A stretch of DNA of 64,000 nucleotides from Lineus longissimus (lineage: Eukaryota; Nemertea; Pilidiophora; Heteronemertea; Lineidae), in assembly GCF_910592395.1 (NCBI RefSeq), contig NC_088323.1:9360001-9424000 (forward strand), read 5' to 3'. This document shows, piece by piece, positions 1 through 11,856 of this stretch (the stretch's first letter is position 1; each line of letters opens with the position of its first letter). The notes under the pieces were generated by a model that saw only the letters and a program-made list of their open reading frames with translations, did no database searches and was not told the DNA's origin. The position numbers and the translations under genes are program-made.

Positions 1-647
1 ACCGTTCCGTCTGACAAGAATGTGACCCATCACAGCATAACCAGGCGCATGTCGAACAGAAGATGAGCCTAAATGACTCCAGGAGATAATGGAAGAAATT
101 TACGAAATTCACAAAAGGCAGACAATAGAGAAATGAACAAACAGTCCTTTTCAACCTGCCAAGCTCAGAGCGACATGCACCTGGTTTTGCTGTGACGGGT
201 CACAAATGTGCTAACTGTAAAAACACGATATTTCAAGATCATTTATCAGCCTCACACATCAAACGAGTTCAGAGATCTGTATCTGGTACCTTTGGCACCA
301 GGACAGCTGTGTCTTAACAACTTCACAAATCTGCACCTGATATACAGTACCTACTTGTATAATTCGCCGCAGTCCAGGCCTCGTAAATTTTCTAAGACCA
401 TATTATGGGTTCATACAGCGTCGGAGTGAGTGTGTCTAGAAGAACAGCCGATTATGATAACACAAATCCCGGGGTGATCATGAGACATGTAACGTGTGTA
501 GTGCGTATTAATTTCCAAAACCTGTGTAAAAGAAATGCAAGCCCCCCCCCCCTGGAATCTAAGTCCGGTCCTTTTGTTGAAGTAAATAGAGTCGCCGAGT
601 TCCCAGTTGAAGATTATGTAGCTAACCCTAACCAAACCAATAACCAC
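1..647. other. left flank without recognisable gene
   Basis: No convincing coding sequence. The overlapping short open frames on both strands have no recognisable motif. There is a poly-C run near 541-552 and a single short telomere-like CTAACCCTAACC stretch near 621-634. The last five bases (ACCAC, 643-647) are the target-site copy of the adjacent retrotransposon. Confidence 0.6.
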
Positions 648-1115
648 TGTTTCGCTGATAATGCGAATCTTGGACTTTCTTTTATTCTATTTACCAGTTT
701 TAAATTTCGCGAACTTCGCACTTCGGGTTTGGTGGCACTTTTTACGCCACGAGCTATTTTTACCTTTTAGGCTTCTTTTACGCCCTTTTTGTCATTCACA
801 ATTTTTACTGCTTGGTCTGGAAGTACATATAGTAAGGGCAGGTTCTTTGTCCCGGATAACCACACATTTCGGTTTCGGTAGTTTCGGATTTGTAAGTATT
901 AATTTTATGTATTTCATTTAGTTCCACGTTGTATTATTGTCTTGTAGGTTCCTTCTTTACATATATTCTTAAAATACCAAAAAATATTCTTTTTCACTTT
1001 TGTACGTCACTGTTTGTAATTCATGTCTATTTTACTGTCCGGTGCTAAATGTAGTCCATATGTTTCAGGTTTCAAATAAAACTATATATTGAACATCCGA
1101 GTATCCGAGTCTTCA
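648..1115 (+). repeat. 5' LTR of BEL/Pao element
   Basis: A 468-bp repeat, TG...CA ended, matching 6517-6987 with roughly a dozen or more differences and small indels. An AATAAA-like signal lies at about 1073-1081 in AAATAAAACT. The sequence after it (from 1116) does not begin with the common TGG primer-binding start, so the tRNA primer is not obvious. Confidence 0.93.
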
Positions 1116-1309
1116 ACATTTGAAACAACCGTCAAGGACAAAGAACTGACCCGCAGCAATCACCGTCGGGGAAATCACGCTCGCTCGTCCTGGAGGAGGC
1201 TCGACCAGGGGCCATCACGCCCGTTCTTTCCGGAGGAGTTCGATCAGGAGCTGTCGGGAAAACCACGCCCAAACGTTCTTTGGTATCGTCAGTTTCACGT
1301 CTGTTAATC

Positions 1310-4300
1310 ATGGGCGACGTGGAGGCAACTAGGAAGGCACGGTCAGTGGCAAAATCAGTTCTAACCCGCACTATGACTTCAGTGAAAAACATTCTTGACC
1401 ACAGTAGACCTTTGAACGAAGTGATAGAGGTGGAACACAAATTCAAGGAAGCGTTGGCCAAAATAAATAAAGTGCATGAGCATTATCTCCTGTTACTGGA
1501 CTTAGATAAGATAGATGGGGAAAATGCGTGGATCGAGGACATCATTGAAAAATCCGATAAACTATCCTGGTCTATCAACGATTATAAAACCGAGCTTTAA
1601 GAAGATGACGCAGATAAGTTGAAATCAGTGGACGACTTAAGGGGTACAGTTTCAACAACGGACAAATCATCCAATAACCTCCGCATCAGGACTCAAAAGG
1701 CACCGTTGCCTAAGTTCAGTGGGAATATTCTGGACTATTTTGATTTTAAACGTGATTTTCGGTTCTTGGTGGACGGACGCTACGCACCCCAGGAGGCACT
1801 TTACGTCTTACGAACCTGCCTCAGCCAGGAGCCAGCGGACTGGTTACAGGGTGAGAAAGACTATATATCTGCGTGGGCGGCGCTCGACGATAAATACGGC
1901 AACCCGCGTTTGGCATCGGATGTGTTAATCGGAACTTTGGACAAATTCAAATCTGTCCAGCCAAATGAATTGTCTCAATTCGTAGAATTGCACCACTTGG
2001 TCAAGAAAATCTATAACGCCCTGGACGAACTGAAACGTGCGTCAAATATTGACAATTCTACTACTATTGGACTAATAGAGAAAAAGCTTCCATTCTCGGA
2101 TCGTTTGAAATGGGCCACGCATCAACAAACCAAGGGCATTCAACCGTCAATCAGTACCTTGCTTGAGTGGATGAAAGGCGAGATTTGGATTCGACAAGTC
2201 GCTGGTGCTGAAATTCGCAGTGTACATTCTTCACAGAGTAAACATGCTGTAAATCTGGTCGGGACAGACGATAAGGATGTTACATCACCGCAACCACAGG
2301 CCCGATCACAACAGGGGACAGAGGTGCCGGTTGTTGACAATTCAACCTGCCAAAACCCAGCGGAAATCGGCCAGGTGCCGTCGAGACGTACAAGTTGGAA
2401 CTGCTGGGTTTGCAATAAAGATGTTCAGCACAAGCCTGAAGACTGTCAAACTTTTAAAGATATGAACTTAGAAACGCGACTGACTGTAGTGAGGAAAGCT
2501 CGGGCGTGTTACTTTTGCTTAAATATACATAGGGCTCTGTGTCGCAGTCGAAAACGCTGTGAAATTGTCACTGGTAGTGAAAGTTGTCCGTATAGTCACC
2601 ATCCGTTGCTGCATGGTGCCCCTTTTGACCGAGCTGCATCAAACACTTCCGTCAGCATGTGTAGTAGTAATTTGTTGCCTGTTCTGAAAGTTAATGGTAT
2701 TAATCCTAGAACCAATGGAAGCAAAAGTGGCATTCTTCTTTTTGATAGTGGGTCACAGCTTTCATTGATTCGTTCCGACTACGCACGCACCTTAGGCTTA
2801 AGTGGTGAAAACATAGTCATAAACATCAGCAAAGTTGGGGGTCAAGAGGAATTGCTCGAAACACAAGTTCACAAGTTACAGGTACAGTCACTCGATGGAA
2901 AATTTCAGTATACAATTAGAGTCATCGCGATTGATAAGATAAGTGCTGATATCGCTTCGGTTGATCCAAAATGCTTGAATATGTGCGAAAACAACTCAGC
3001 GTTACTAAATCGAGGAGCAGGCCCCGTCGATATTCTCATTGGTATTGACCACGCAAAGTTTTTCAGTGGGAGCACAGATGTCCAGGGGAGATTTGCCATT
3101 CATCATTCAATTCTTGGGACGGTGATTTTTGGGGCGATGGCAGTCAACCATGGAATGAAACATGGACTTTATCAGGTTTCTCTATTAAAACCCGTTGATA
3201 TGTCAACTTTCTGGTCTACTGAAGAAATGGGAGTAGCATTGAACCCGTGTTGCGCAGGTGTTAAGAAGAGTCAAGATAAGCCACTTGGGTTGATCGAGAA
3301 GAGGGAAGCAACGATGATTCGGGACAGCGCAACAAAGGTTGGGAACCGTTGGATGATACCACTACCATGGTGTCGTGATCCTGCCGAGTTACCAGACAAC
3401 TATAATCAAGCAAAGGCCAAACTTGTCAGAACAGAAAAACGATTGATGAGAAACCCTGAGCATGGGAAAATGTATGATGGACAAATCAAAGCGCTTGTGG
3501 AAAAGGGATCAGCAAGGAAACTAACTCAAGAGGAGATCCAAACGCATACAGGGCCTGTACACTACATTAGTCATCACGCAGTAGACCGCCCAGAAAAGAA
3601 GTCAACACCGTGTCACATCGTCTTCAATTCAGCTGCGAGTTATCAGGGACATGTACTAAACGAATATTTGCGGAAAGGACCAGATTTGCTCAATAATCTT
3701 CTGGGGGTGCTAACACGATTTCGAGAGAACCACGTAGCCATCGTAGGGGATGTATCAAAAATGTATCACCAAATTCTAGTTGATCCCGTACGTGATGCAC
3801 ACACCCATCGATTCTTATGGCGGGACTTCGAAAAGCGCGCGCCAGACGTGTATGTTAAGCAGGTGCTAACATTTGGAGATGTCTCATCACCAGCACTAGC
3901 TAACACAGCTATTGACCTCACCGCAGAAGAATACGAAGAGACCTTCCCGGAGGCTGTGGCCACGATCAAGCGGTGTCGCTACATGGATGACATCGGCGAT
4001 TCGTTACCTACTATCCCAGCAGCAACCAAACGTACTGAGGAGATCGATGAAATATTCGATAGCGGACACTTCAAAATAAAAGAATGGGTTTCGAATGAAC
4101 AACTTGGGAGAAAGGGAAACCCAGCATCGGATAATTCGGATCAGATGGGAGACGAGAAGTTTTTGGGAATGTTGTGGGACAGGGACAAGGACAACATATC
4201 AATATCCATGAAGATACCCAAATGTTTCTCAGCAACCGTGGAACGCACATGCTGGAACATGCCTGACAAACTAACAAAACGGATAGTTCTAAGCGCGTTG

Positions 4301-4759
4301 GCAGGAGTGTATGACGTTATAGGCCTCGTTACACCCGTTATCCTGACTGCAAAAATTGGTCTACAAGACTTGTGGAAGGAAGGTTACCAATGGGACCAGG
4401 AACTCCCTGAATCCGTCAGAACCAAATGGATGAATTGGTTCACAAGTTTGGAACACCTGAAAACGCTCAAGTTTGAACGCTGTCTGACTCCGTTGGCGTG
4501 CGAGGGACGTCCAGTACTTGTAATCTTTTGTGATGCGTCTCTGGGTGGGTTCGGCAGTGTTGCATATCTCAGGTGGGCAACCACAGACGGTTGTCAGATT
4601 CGGTTCCTTATGGCAAAGTCACGAGTGGCCCCCCTAAAGCCACTTACTATTCCGCGGTTGGAATTACAAGCTGCTGTGATGGCTAGCAGGCTGAATGACT
4701 TCATCCGAGCTGAAACCCGACTTCAACTGGAGAACCCATTCTTTTTTCGGATTCAATGA
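1310..4759 (+). pseudogene. BEL/Pao gag-protease-RT-RNase H, interrupted
   Basis: The gag start is the ATG at 1310. The frame is broken by an in-frame TAA at 1598-1600 and then continues in the same frame to 4759. Domains in order: DUF1759-type gag (about 1715-2200); Cys-rich knuckles starting CWVC (about 2400-2600); aspartic protease with DSG in LLFDSGSQLSLI (about 2735-2900); Pao-type reverse transcriptase with GDVSKMYHQ and the catalytic YMDD (3980-3991); the A17-like connecting region with DVIGLVTPV; and RNase H with FCDASLGGFG (about 4527). The product would be the polyprotein that packages and copies element RNA in cytoplasmic particles. The frame is lost in a T-run near 4745-4755, after which the RNase H end and integrase lie in other frames. 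Family assignment is firm; activity is excluded by the breaks. Confidence 0.93.
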
Positions 4760-6474
4760 TTGTTCTCTCATGGATAAAGCAGGAGCCTAGGAATTTCAAA
4801 ACATTTGTGTCAAATCGCGTTGGCGAGATTCAGATGAAATCGAACGCACTGGACTGGCGGTATTGTCCCTCCGAATGTCGCGGATGATGTAAGCCGGGGT
4901 CGAACTGTGGATGAAGTGCAAGAACGCTGGATATGCGGTCCTGGATTTCTTGAGCTGCCAGAAGACGAGTGGCCTCTTACGAACGTGACAACAGGACATC
5001 GAGACCAAAGGGGAAGCGAAAGTGAACTTAAGATGAGCTGTACAGTGGCAACTTTCTCCGTAGAAGCGCCCATATTGGCACAAATGGAAAAATTCTCATC
5101 ACTGATGCGTGCTACTCGTGTTACTGCGACACTCATACGATTTGTACACAACTTCTGTGCAAAATGGGGCAACAAGCGTCAAAAACATTCTGGGCCAGTG
5201 TCTGTCAGTGAACTCAACGAACACTGCTGAGAAGAAACTCTTAACTCATGCCCAATCTGCACTGCATCCCATGTTATGTAAACAAGGCCTGGCTACTCTC
5301 TCTCCGTACATGGACGAAGATGGAATCATACGGGTCGGCGGCCGAGTAGACAAAGCCCCTGTTAGTTTCGAGATGCAACATCCAGCACTTCTACCACAGG
5401 GACATTGGTTATCGCGCCTCATCGTTCATCGGGCACACAGGTTTGGGCACTTAGGAGTTTCGGCCACTGCTGCGAAGGTACGCAGGAAATACTGGATCAT
5501 AGGAGTGACGCGCATTGCAAAAACTGAGAAGTATCGCTGCGTTTTCTGTCGAAAGACAGCAGCCCAGGCGGAAACCCAGTTCATGGCCGACCTCCCGGAG
5601 ATACGTCTAAAACCCATGACACCACCCTTCCTTCATACAGCAGTAGATTTATTTGGTCCGTTTCAAGTACGCATCAGCAAGCATTACGGTGTTTTGTTCA
5701 CGTGCTTAAACGTACGGGCAGTACACTTGGATCTCACAGCCAATTATTCAACCATGGAGTTCTGCCAAGTCATCCGAAGGTTTATGTCCGTTCGTGGGAC
5801 TCCAGCTACAATTCTGAGTGACCGAGGCCCGCAACTAGTAGGATCAGCTGCCAAAATAAAGGAATGGTGCTGTGAGAGAGGAACAGAATGGCAATTCTGT
5901 ACGCCCACCGCGGCGCACCAAAATGGGTGTGCGGAATCATTGATTCGGTCGTGCAAATCCCCATTGAAACATGCGATTGGCGACTGCATTGGAGTTACAA
6001 ACTGTACTGTTTGAAGTGGCAAACCTGATCAACGAAAGACCAATTGGACGAACGTCCAGTGACCCTGACGATGGCGCATATCTATGCCCAAACTACATGC
6101 TCTTGGGTCGTGCATCAGCCACAGTGCCGCAGGGACCATTCCAGTCAAACAATCCCAGGCATCGCGTGGAATTTTGCCAGAAGATTGTTGATTCATTCTG
6201 GAACCGATGGTATAGGGATGTGTTCCCGTCGCTCGTCCCGCGCAAAAAATGGCAAACCATGAGAAGAGATGTGTCCGTAGGAGATTTTGTGATAGTCATG
6301 GAAACAAATCCGTTCCGCGGCCATTGGAAAAATGGGCTAATTACAAGGGTTTTCCGCGGGTCCAACGATAAAGTGCACAACGTCACCGTTAAAACCGCGA
6401 CAACTGAATACGAACGGCCAATAAGCAAAATAGTTGTTCTGCTCCCCGCAGAAGGCTGGTCTGAGGATGATTGA
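4760..6474 (+). pseudogene. BEL/Pao RNase H end, integrase and DUF5641 tail, frameshifted
   Basis: Continuation of the polyprotein in shifting frames. Frame changes lie near 4750, 4880, 5170 and 5970. The integrase part (about 5230-6010) has the HHCC zinc module (HRAHRFGHLG followed by CVFC, 5420-5555) and the acidic triad: D in TAVDLFGPF (about 5643), D in LSDRGPQL (about 5818) and E in GCAESLIRS (about 5934). The last open part (5971-6474) is the DUF5641-like C-terminal module with FWNRWYRDV and VGDFVIV. It would insert the cDNA copy into host DNA. The shifts are separate small indels, the pattern expected from neutral decay or poor-fidelity copying. Confidence 0.9.
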
Positions 6475-6504
6475 TTTGGCTCCGGCGCGTTTGCCTTCGT
6501 CGTC

Positions 6505-6516
6505 GAGGTGGGAGAG
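6505..6516 (+). promoter_or_regulatory. polypurine tract
   Basis: The purine-rich GAGGTGGGAGAG lies immediately before the 3' LTR, where the plus-strand primer for reverse transcription is expected. Confidence 0.75.
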
Positions 6517-6987
6517 TGTTTCGCTGATAATGCGAATCTTGGACTTTCTTTTATTCTATTTACCAGTTTTAAATTTCGCGAACTTCGCACGTCAGGTTTT
6601 GGCATCACTTTTTACGTCACGAGCTATTTTTACGTTTTAGGCTTCTTTTACGCCCTTTTTGTCATTCACAATTTTTACTGCACTTGGTCTGGAAGTACAT
6701 ATAGTAAGGGCAGGTTCTTTGTCCCGGATAACCACACATTTCGGTTTCGGTAGTTTCGGATTTGTAAGTATTAATTTTATGCATTTCATTTAGTTCCACG
6801 TTGTATTATTGTCTTGTAGGTTCCTTCTTTACATATATTCTTAAAATACCAAAAAATATTCTTTTTCACGTTTGTACGTCTCTGTTTGTAAGTCATGTCT
6901 ATTTTACTGTCCGGTGCTAAATGTAGTCCATATGTTTCAGGTTTCAAATAAAACTATATATTGAACATCCGAGTTTCCGAGTCTTCA
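6517..6987 (+). repeat. 3' LTR of BEL/Pao element
   Basis: A 471-bp direct copy of 648-1115, followed by the target duplication ACCAC (6988-6992). Confidence 0.93.
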
Positions 6988-6992
6988 ACCAC

Positions 6993-8070
6993 ATTCGTTG
7001 ACAATACACAGCTATTGTATGGTGTCCTGCATTCCTAGGATGTCCATTCCTTTCACACCGGGCCTGAAAGTCGTAATAAATCCTGATCGAAGATGGCCTG
7101 TTAGGAATGTCTGTGGTTTTTACTAAGTTATGGAATTATTGGTTATTCTTTTGATGATATTTCCCGATGTAACTATCGCTTCTAACATACATGAGGTAGT
7201 CCTTTGACAATTAACATGATTGGCGTGGTCACTTTCACAATTTAGATGTGACAGTGTCAAAAAGTTATAAAAGCAAATGCCTAAATAGATGTATTCTCAC
7301 CTAAGAAAAATTTTAGCCATGAAACATAAATGTTGTCGGTAATTGAATGAATAAAGTTGGTTCTTCTAATGTCCTTGGTCCTGTCCTATGACTGCTTCTA
7401 AATGGGAACGACAGCCGTTTCATGTAATTGCTCCAAACGAGGCGCAAAAGATGATCGTGTACCATTTTGTTATAAATTTGCTCGAGTGTATATATAATAA
7501 TGGGGACAACCGAAGCGCCTAGGTCTTCCCCATTAACAATTGTCCATGATTGTTAAATGTGTTTCGGCAAACGTTCAACCGAAATGTCACGCCGCCCAAG
7601 CATAGACATAGCCACATTCCCTAGCCTGAATACTTCCCTACGCAGCCTAATATGAATGGCTTTATGGCGGTGCTCTTCATATTTACCTCAACTTACTCGG
7701 ACTTGAAAAATTAACGGTTGCTTAGACCGTGGCAAATTATACAAGTAGGAATAATCTAAGGAACAATAACAGTTGTCAAACGGCGTGATCCTAACCGTTA
7801 TGGATAGCATGGGTAAGATCGATTCTGATGACTGATGGTAGCTTCTGGCTTAATGATTTTATTCATTGTTCTCCGTTACAAAACAAAACGTATCCATGTG
7901 ACAACAAAAACAAATTAGATGAACAGTTCATCGTATGGTTTATTGAGACAAAAAAACATGATATGTAATATAAAGTAAGTGTGCTACATGTAGAAAACAT
8001 GTGTAAAACATTATCAAACATCTTCATATTCCAACTTCAATTGCAAGGTACCAGATTAATCATTATCTGA
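6993..8070. other. non-coding stretch
   Basis: AT-rich sequence with no open frame of useful length and no repeat structure that I can recognise. Confidence 0.5.
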
Positions 8071-8255
8071 TACACATACAAGACTGGATTATGTAATATC
8101 ACGATGGCTTTACATCATTGGATCTGACATGGTACTTAAGATGGGTATGATAGTTAATTACAATAACAATATTTTAATTGCACCCAGAAATGCTAAACTT
8201 GGTAAGATTGATGTTAATAATGAAACGGCTTTATCACCATCAATGATGAGAGGAT
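8071..8255 (+). pseudogene. relic of the conserved Polinton protein (same family as 39533-40894)
   Basis: The sequence aligns by eye to about 40482-40670 of the intact Polinton. It includes a TACAAGACT-GGATTATGTAATA block, and its translation keeps MVLKMGMIVNYNNNILIAP followed by NAKLGKIDVN, against MVLVIGKLDNYNNNILIAP and NAKPGKNDIN in the intact gene. The rest of the gene and the element ends are missing. It shows that an older, diverged Polinton once sat about 31 kb from the intact one. Confidence 0.8.
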
Positions 8256-8446
8256 CTCTAGATCTCTATATTTTTAAGTATCTTTAACATTTCATAGTAA
8301 GATGAAACCTGTAAATTGACCTAATCAAATGATCACTGTGATTCAAATGGTCGTATATTGAAATCCCACAACAAGTGGTAGTAAACCATACAGCTATGTT
8401 AAACTGGTTCTGGTAGTTCAATAGCGGTTGCTTCTGCATCCTCGAT

Positions 8447-8645
8447 CAAACAGTCTCCCCTGTTTTTTAAGCTTTAAAGTCCTGGAACCATGTCGGTTCC
8501 CTTAAGATTAAAGAAGTTATTTGTATTAACAGTTATTTGTAAGTTAAAGAAATCATAAGTGAAATGTGTGTCTTGCTTCTTAGAACAGGATAGTACTTAA
8601 TATCTTGTTTTACTTTAAAGCTTAAAAAACAGGGGAGACTGTTTG
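8447..8645. repeat. foldback / MITE-like inverted repeat
   Basis: Perfect 34-bp inverted arms at 8447-8480 and 8612-8645 (core CTCCCCTGTTTTTTAAGC) surround a 131-bp spacer. No target duplication is clear. It lies just beyond the Polinton relic and could be part of it or a small later insertion. Confidence 0.75.
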
Positions 8646-9134
8646 AGGATGACCACTGAAGGTGTCGGTTCTTACGTTCTTTTATTTTCACCACCTTCGG
8701 TGCTAAGCTATTCTCTCCGACTAGAGACGTAACTAAAAGTCATATGCTTCTTCATCATTGAATTTGAAAACCAGTAAATTATCTTCAAAGAGAATGATAT
8801 TCCAGTTATGTTACTTCTTACAGACTGTAGTTGTACAGCTTGTAGTAATAGGATAATGGGTGCTAGATTACTCGGTTTTGTATTGGAACTAAGGCAACTT
8901 TTGTTTCCCCCATTGATTTTGGCCCTTTTTTCTACGCAAAATCGTAGATATTCGTAGATTGCATTATCCTGTTACTTAAGTCGACAAGGAAACCAAACTT
9001 TACAGAGGCTGAAAAGCTGAGATTGATGGAAAAATATGAAAAGGAATTTTATTTGATTGTGTCCAAATTCAGGCCGAACACAAACACCCATTTTGGTCTG
9101 TTTCTCGAGTATTAGAGCAGATATTTGATCGATG
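8646..9134. other. non-coding stretch
   Basis: No gene seen. The open frame at 8972-9169 on the minus strand has no recognisable motif and runs into the following repeat. Confidence 0.5.
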
Positions 9135-9455
9135 TCAACGCCTATACCCAGCTTTCTGAACCCAATCAATAAAATGCCACCATTAAAATACTGGCGGCCA
9201 TATTGGGTTTCAAAATGGCCGCTTAAATGACACTAATTTGCCTACATCTCGAAAAATACGTTTCAAACTATATCGCAAGTATTGTAACATATGAAGGATG
9301 GATTTCAACGCCTATACCCAGCTTTCTGAACCCGTCCAATTTAATGCCACAATTTAAATTTCGGCGGCCATCTTGGATTTTGAATTGGCCGCTGAAATGA
9401 CATTTTTTTCCCTATATCTTGAAAAATACGTTTCAAGTTATATCTCGAGTATTGT
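9135..9455. repeat. tandem duplication, 170-bp period
   Basis: Two diverged copies begin at 9135 and 9305 with the same TCAACGCCTATACCCAGCTT and share a GGCGGCCAT...GGCCGCT segment and AAAAATACGTTTCAA. The second copy continues into sequence that is repeated at 59757 onward in locus copy C. Confidence 0.85.
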
Positions 9456-9760
9456 AAAGGCTACCCCCACTAAGCCGCCTGAGGATCCTTGTTGGGATAA
9501 CTTTCTGTAGTCCTGGGAATTCTACCTTCACCAAGTCACAAGACAGTGAATTGTGGGAAATTTTACAATAGGACATACAGACATACTTCACCAAGGGCAA
9601 AGACATTCTAACTGGCGACTTTAGCACGAGGACAGGAGTCAAGCCCGACTTTATTTCAAATGCTGATAATTCCTTCATTCCAGTTTCTGCTTCCTATGTT
9701 TCCGATCGATCTCTTCCAATAATTGATTTGTAAAGGAATAACTGTGATAGAGTTGTTGAT
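9456..9760 (+). pseudogene. possible LINE endonuclease remnant
   Basis: In one plus-strand frame 9600-9720 reads DILTGDFSTRTGVKPDFI and then NADNSFIPVSASYVSD. This resembles the GDFN-RTG region of APE-type endonucleases of non-LTR retrotransposons. It is short and broken. The left half (9456-9550) is also present at 59826-59930. Confidence 0.45.
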
Positions 9761-10320
9761 TAGACTGTTCACCTTGACGCAAGGACCCAACGCGCCGCGT
9801 AGCGGCAAAATAGCGAAACATTTATAACGGGTCACCGTGATCTCATTATGGACTTATAGCGCGATTATAGGGTTGTAACTATTTTGTTGTATATTGTCAC
9901 GAGGAAAGAAAAGCACGCGACTTAACGCCGACCTATTTATGTGAAGTGATAATCAGAAGGTATATAGTTCAGGAAATGTTAATAAATAATCATTCCATAT
10001 CGCCTTTTGAGAGCATTTTTAATTGTAAAAATACATGCCTACGTCACAGAGTCTCCGCAATGGTCATTTTTATCATGGTAGTCTCGCGCAGCCAGAAGTT
10101 ATTTACTAATTAGTCTGGCGCATGCCAGACTTTCTTTGTACGAGACGTTTTCCAGCGCGATGTATGTGAGCAGAAGCAACAGTGCGCAAGATTACCTCGA
10201 GCAGGGGCAAATAATAGATTATGCCAATGATCACACCTTCCTCATTGAGTTTTCCCAGAATGGTCAATATCGTGCGAAGCTAGGGATGGCATGGTTGTCT
10301 GTTGACTGTGCTTTAAGAGG
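9761..10320. other. non-coding stretch
   Basis: No supported gene. The 95-codon frame beginning at 10136 runs into the next tandem repeat and has no motif. Confidence 0.5.
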
Positions 10321-10762
10321 GACTGGCACCATGCCTAGTCTCTCTTACAGCAAAGTCAACAGACACCCCTATACCCCCTCACACTCAGAAACCACAAACG
10401 CCCACGCCTTTCTGCCACCTTAATACTTCTGATTAAATTTCTAGATCTCTGACTTTGACAAGGAAGAAGACGCAAGCTGAAACCTCCGAATAACGCATTC
10501 TTTCAATTTTAATTCCCAACATCATGTATAGAGCTGTAGACTGGCACCATGCCTAGTCTCTCTTACAGCAAAGTCAACAGACACCCCTATACCCCCTCAC
10601 ACTCTGAAACCACAAACGCCCACCCCTTTATGCCACCTTAATACTTCTGGATAAATTTCTAGATCTCTGACTTTGACAAGGAAGAAGACGCAAGCTGAAA
10701 CGTAACCCCCGAATAACGCATGCTTTCAATTTCAATTCCCAACATCATGTATAGAGCTGTAG
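10321..10762. repeat. tandem duplication, 218-bp unit
   Basis: The unit beginning GACTGGCACCATGCCTAGTC at 10321 is repeated from 10539 with few differences. Its start is half of a hairpin (TGTTGACTGTGCTTTAAGAG against CTCTCTTACAGCAAAGTCAA). A reverse-complement version closes the window at 63660-63790, and the unit end (AGATCTCTGACTTTGACAAG) recurs at 60714. Confidence 0.85.
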
Positions 10763-11856
10763 GCAATAAAAGTATATATAGTGGTCGAACTCTTTCCACC
10801 AATTCTTTCTTGCCTATCAGTTCGAGGGCAAAATCTCATGATTTGAAAGACGGTCACCCACTTTAAAAGAACGCCTTTCAAACGAACCGGTTCTGCTTAA
10901 TTATCGTGTGTGTAAATACACCTACAAGTCATTGTGGAGTATGGAAAGCCATATGATCCAAGATATCAATGAATTTCTTCATGCAATGCCATCTTATGCA
11001 CTATTGAAAAGTGGAATGCTTAGCTTGGATGTATACATTTAAACCATACTTATTCTACTCTAGGAAAATTTCGCAGTATTACCATTATGAGAAATGATAA
11101 CGGTCTGAAAACTTGTAGATCCCCTCAGAGCTGTGCAATATCTGTATTCTCACCTTCTTAAACATGTTGTTCCCGTCATTATACAGGCGAAAAAACATAA
11201 CCAGTGCTATGAACGAACTGTTCTTTGACAAATACCATGGAATGTTTGAAGCCAGCCAGGATCTTGGTTGATGTTCTGAATAAGGTTGTATGAAACAATA
11301 CATGCACATTTAAATTCAGATACATGTAGATGCAGATGTGTAGTCACTAAACGAGTTACTTGCATTGACTAAGATAAGTTGACAGTTGCCAGTTATAAGA
11401 GTGTTTTTTTTGATGCGATACAATTATGATGTGCTAATTAGGATGTTTCATGGCCAATGAATTACCCCAAGCATTTTTATACATCGAAAGATATTGGACA
11501 AAAACAATCTGAATATTCAACTGATCCATTTTGCCACCCACATACATTACAGTACTAAAAAGAACGTTTTGGAAGAACGATAGACATGTTGACGTACAAA
11601 ACCATATTGTTTGCATTGAACGTTGTGGGGAGCTAAATGATATACGATCCACGGGATAAAAGTAAAAGAGAGGACTTGCCAACCGTCCTCAAAACTGCTC
11701 AGATTTAATATTAAGAACTAATTTCTATTCTTCCGTTTTTACCGTGCCGTTCAAGCTCCCTATGATATTTTCATTTCAAGTGCTTTTTTTGCTGCAGGTT
11801 TCTATTAATCAGCAAATGGGATTTTAATTTGTTCACGCAGAATACGTGTCTTTTCC
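10763..11856. other. 3' flank of gene copy A, shared with copy C
   Basis: The sequence closely matches 60815-61887 in copy C, including CATATGATCCAAGATATCAA and a long AT-rich tail. In C the matching stretch holds a 117-codon open frame (60888-61241). Here that frame is broken early. Function unknown. Confidence 0.7.

Larger units (their letters stand above)
648..6987 (+). mobile_element. BEL/Pao LTR retrotransposon, defective
   Basis: A 6.3-kb element bounded by two direct long terminal repeats that start TGTTTCGC and end TCTTCA. It is flanked by the 5-bp duplication ACCAC (643-647 and 6988-6992), the usual length for this superfamily. Internal order is gag (Pao-type DUF1759), zinc knuckles, aspartic protease, reverse transcriptase with YMDD, RNase H, integrase and the DUF5641-like tail, which is diagnostic for BEL/Pao. 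There is no envelope-like ORF after the integrase. The coding region has one in-frame stop and at least three to four frameshifts, so this copy cannot act alone. LTR divergence by eye is a few percent, so insertion is moderately recent. Confidence 0.95.

Noticed and set aside
621-634. CTAACCCTAACC as a telomeric remnant
   Set aside because: Only two units, followed at once by unrelated sequence and an LTR; too short to mean anything.
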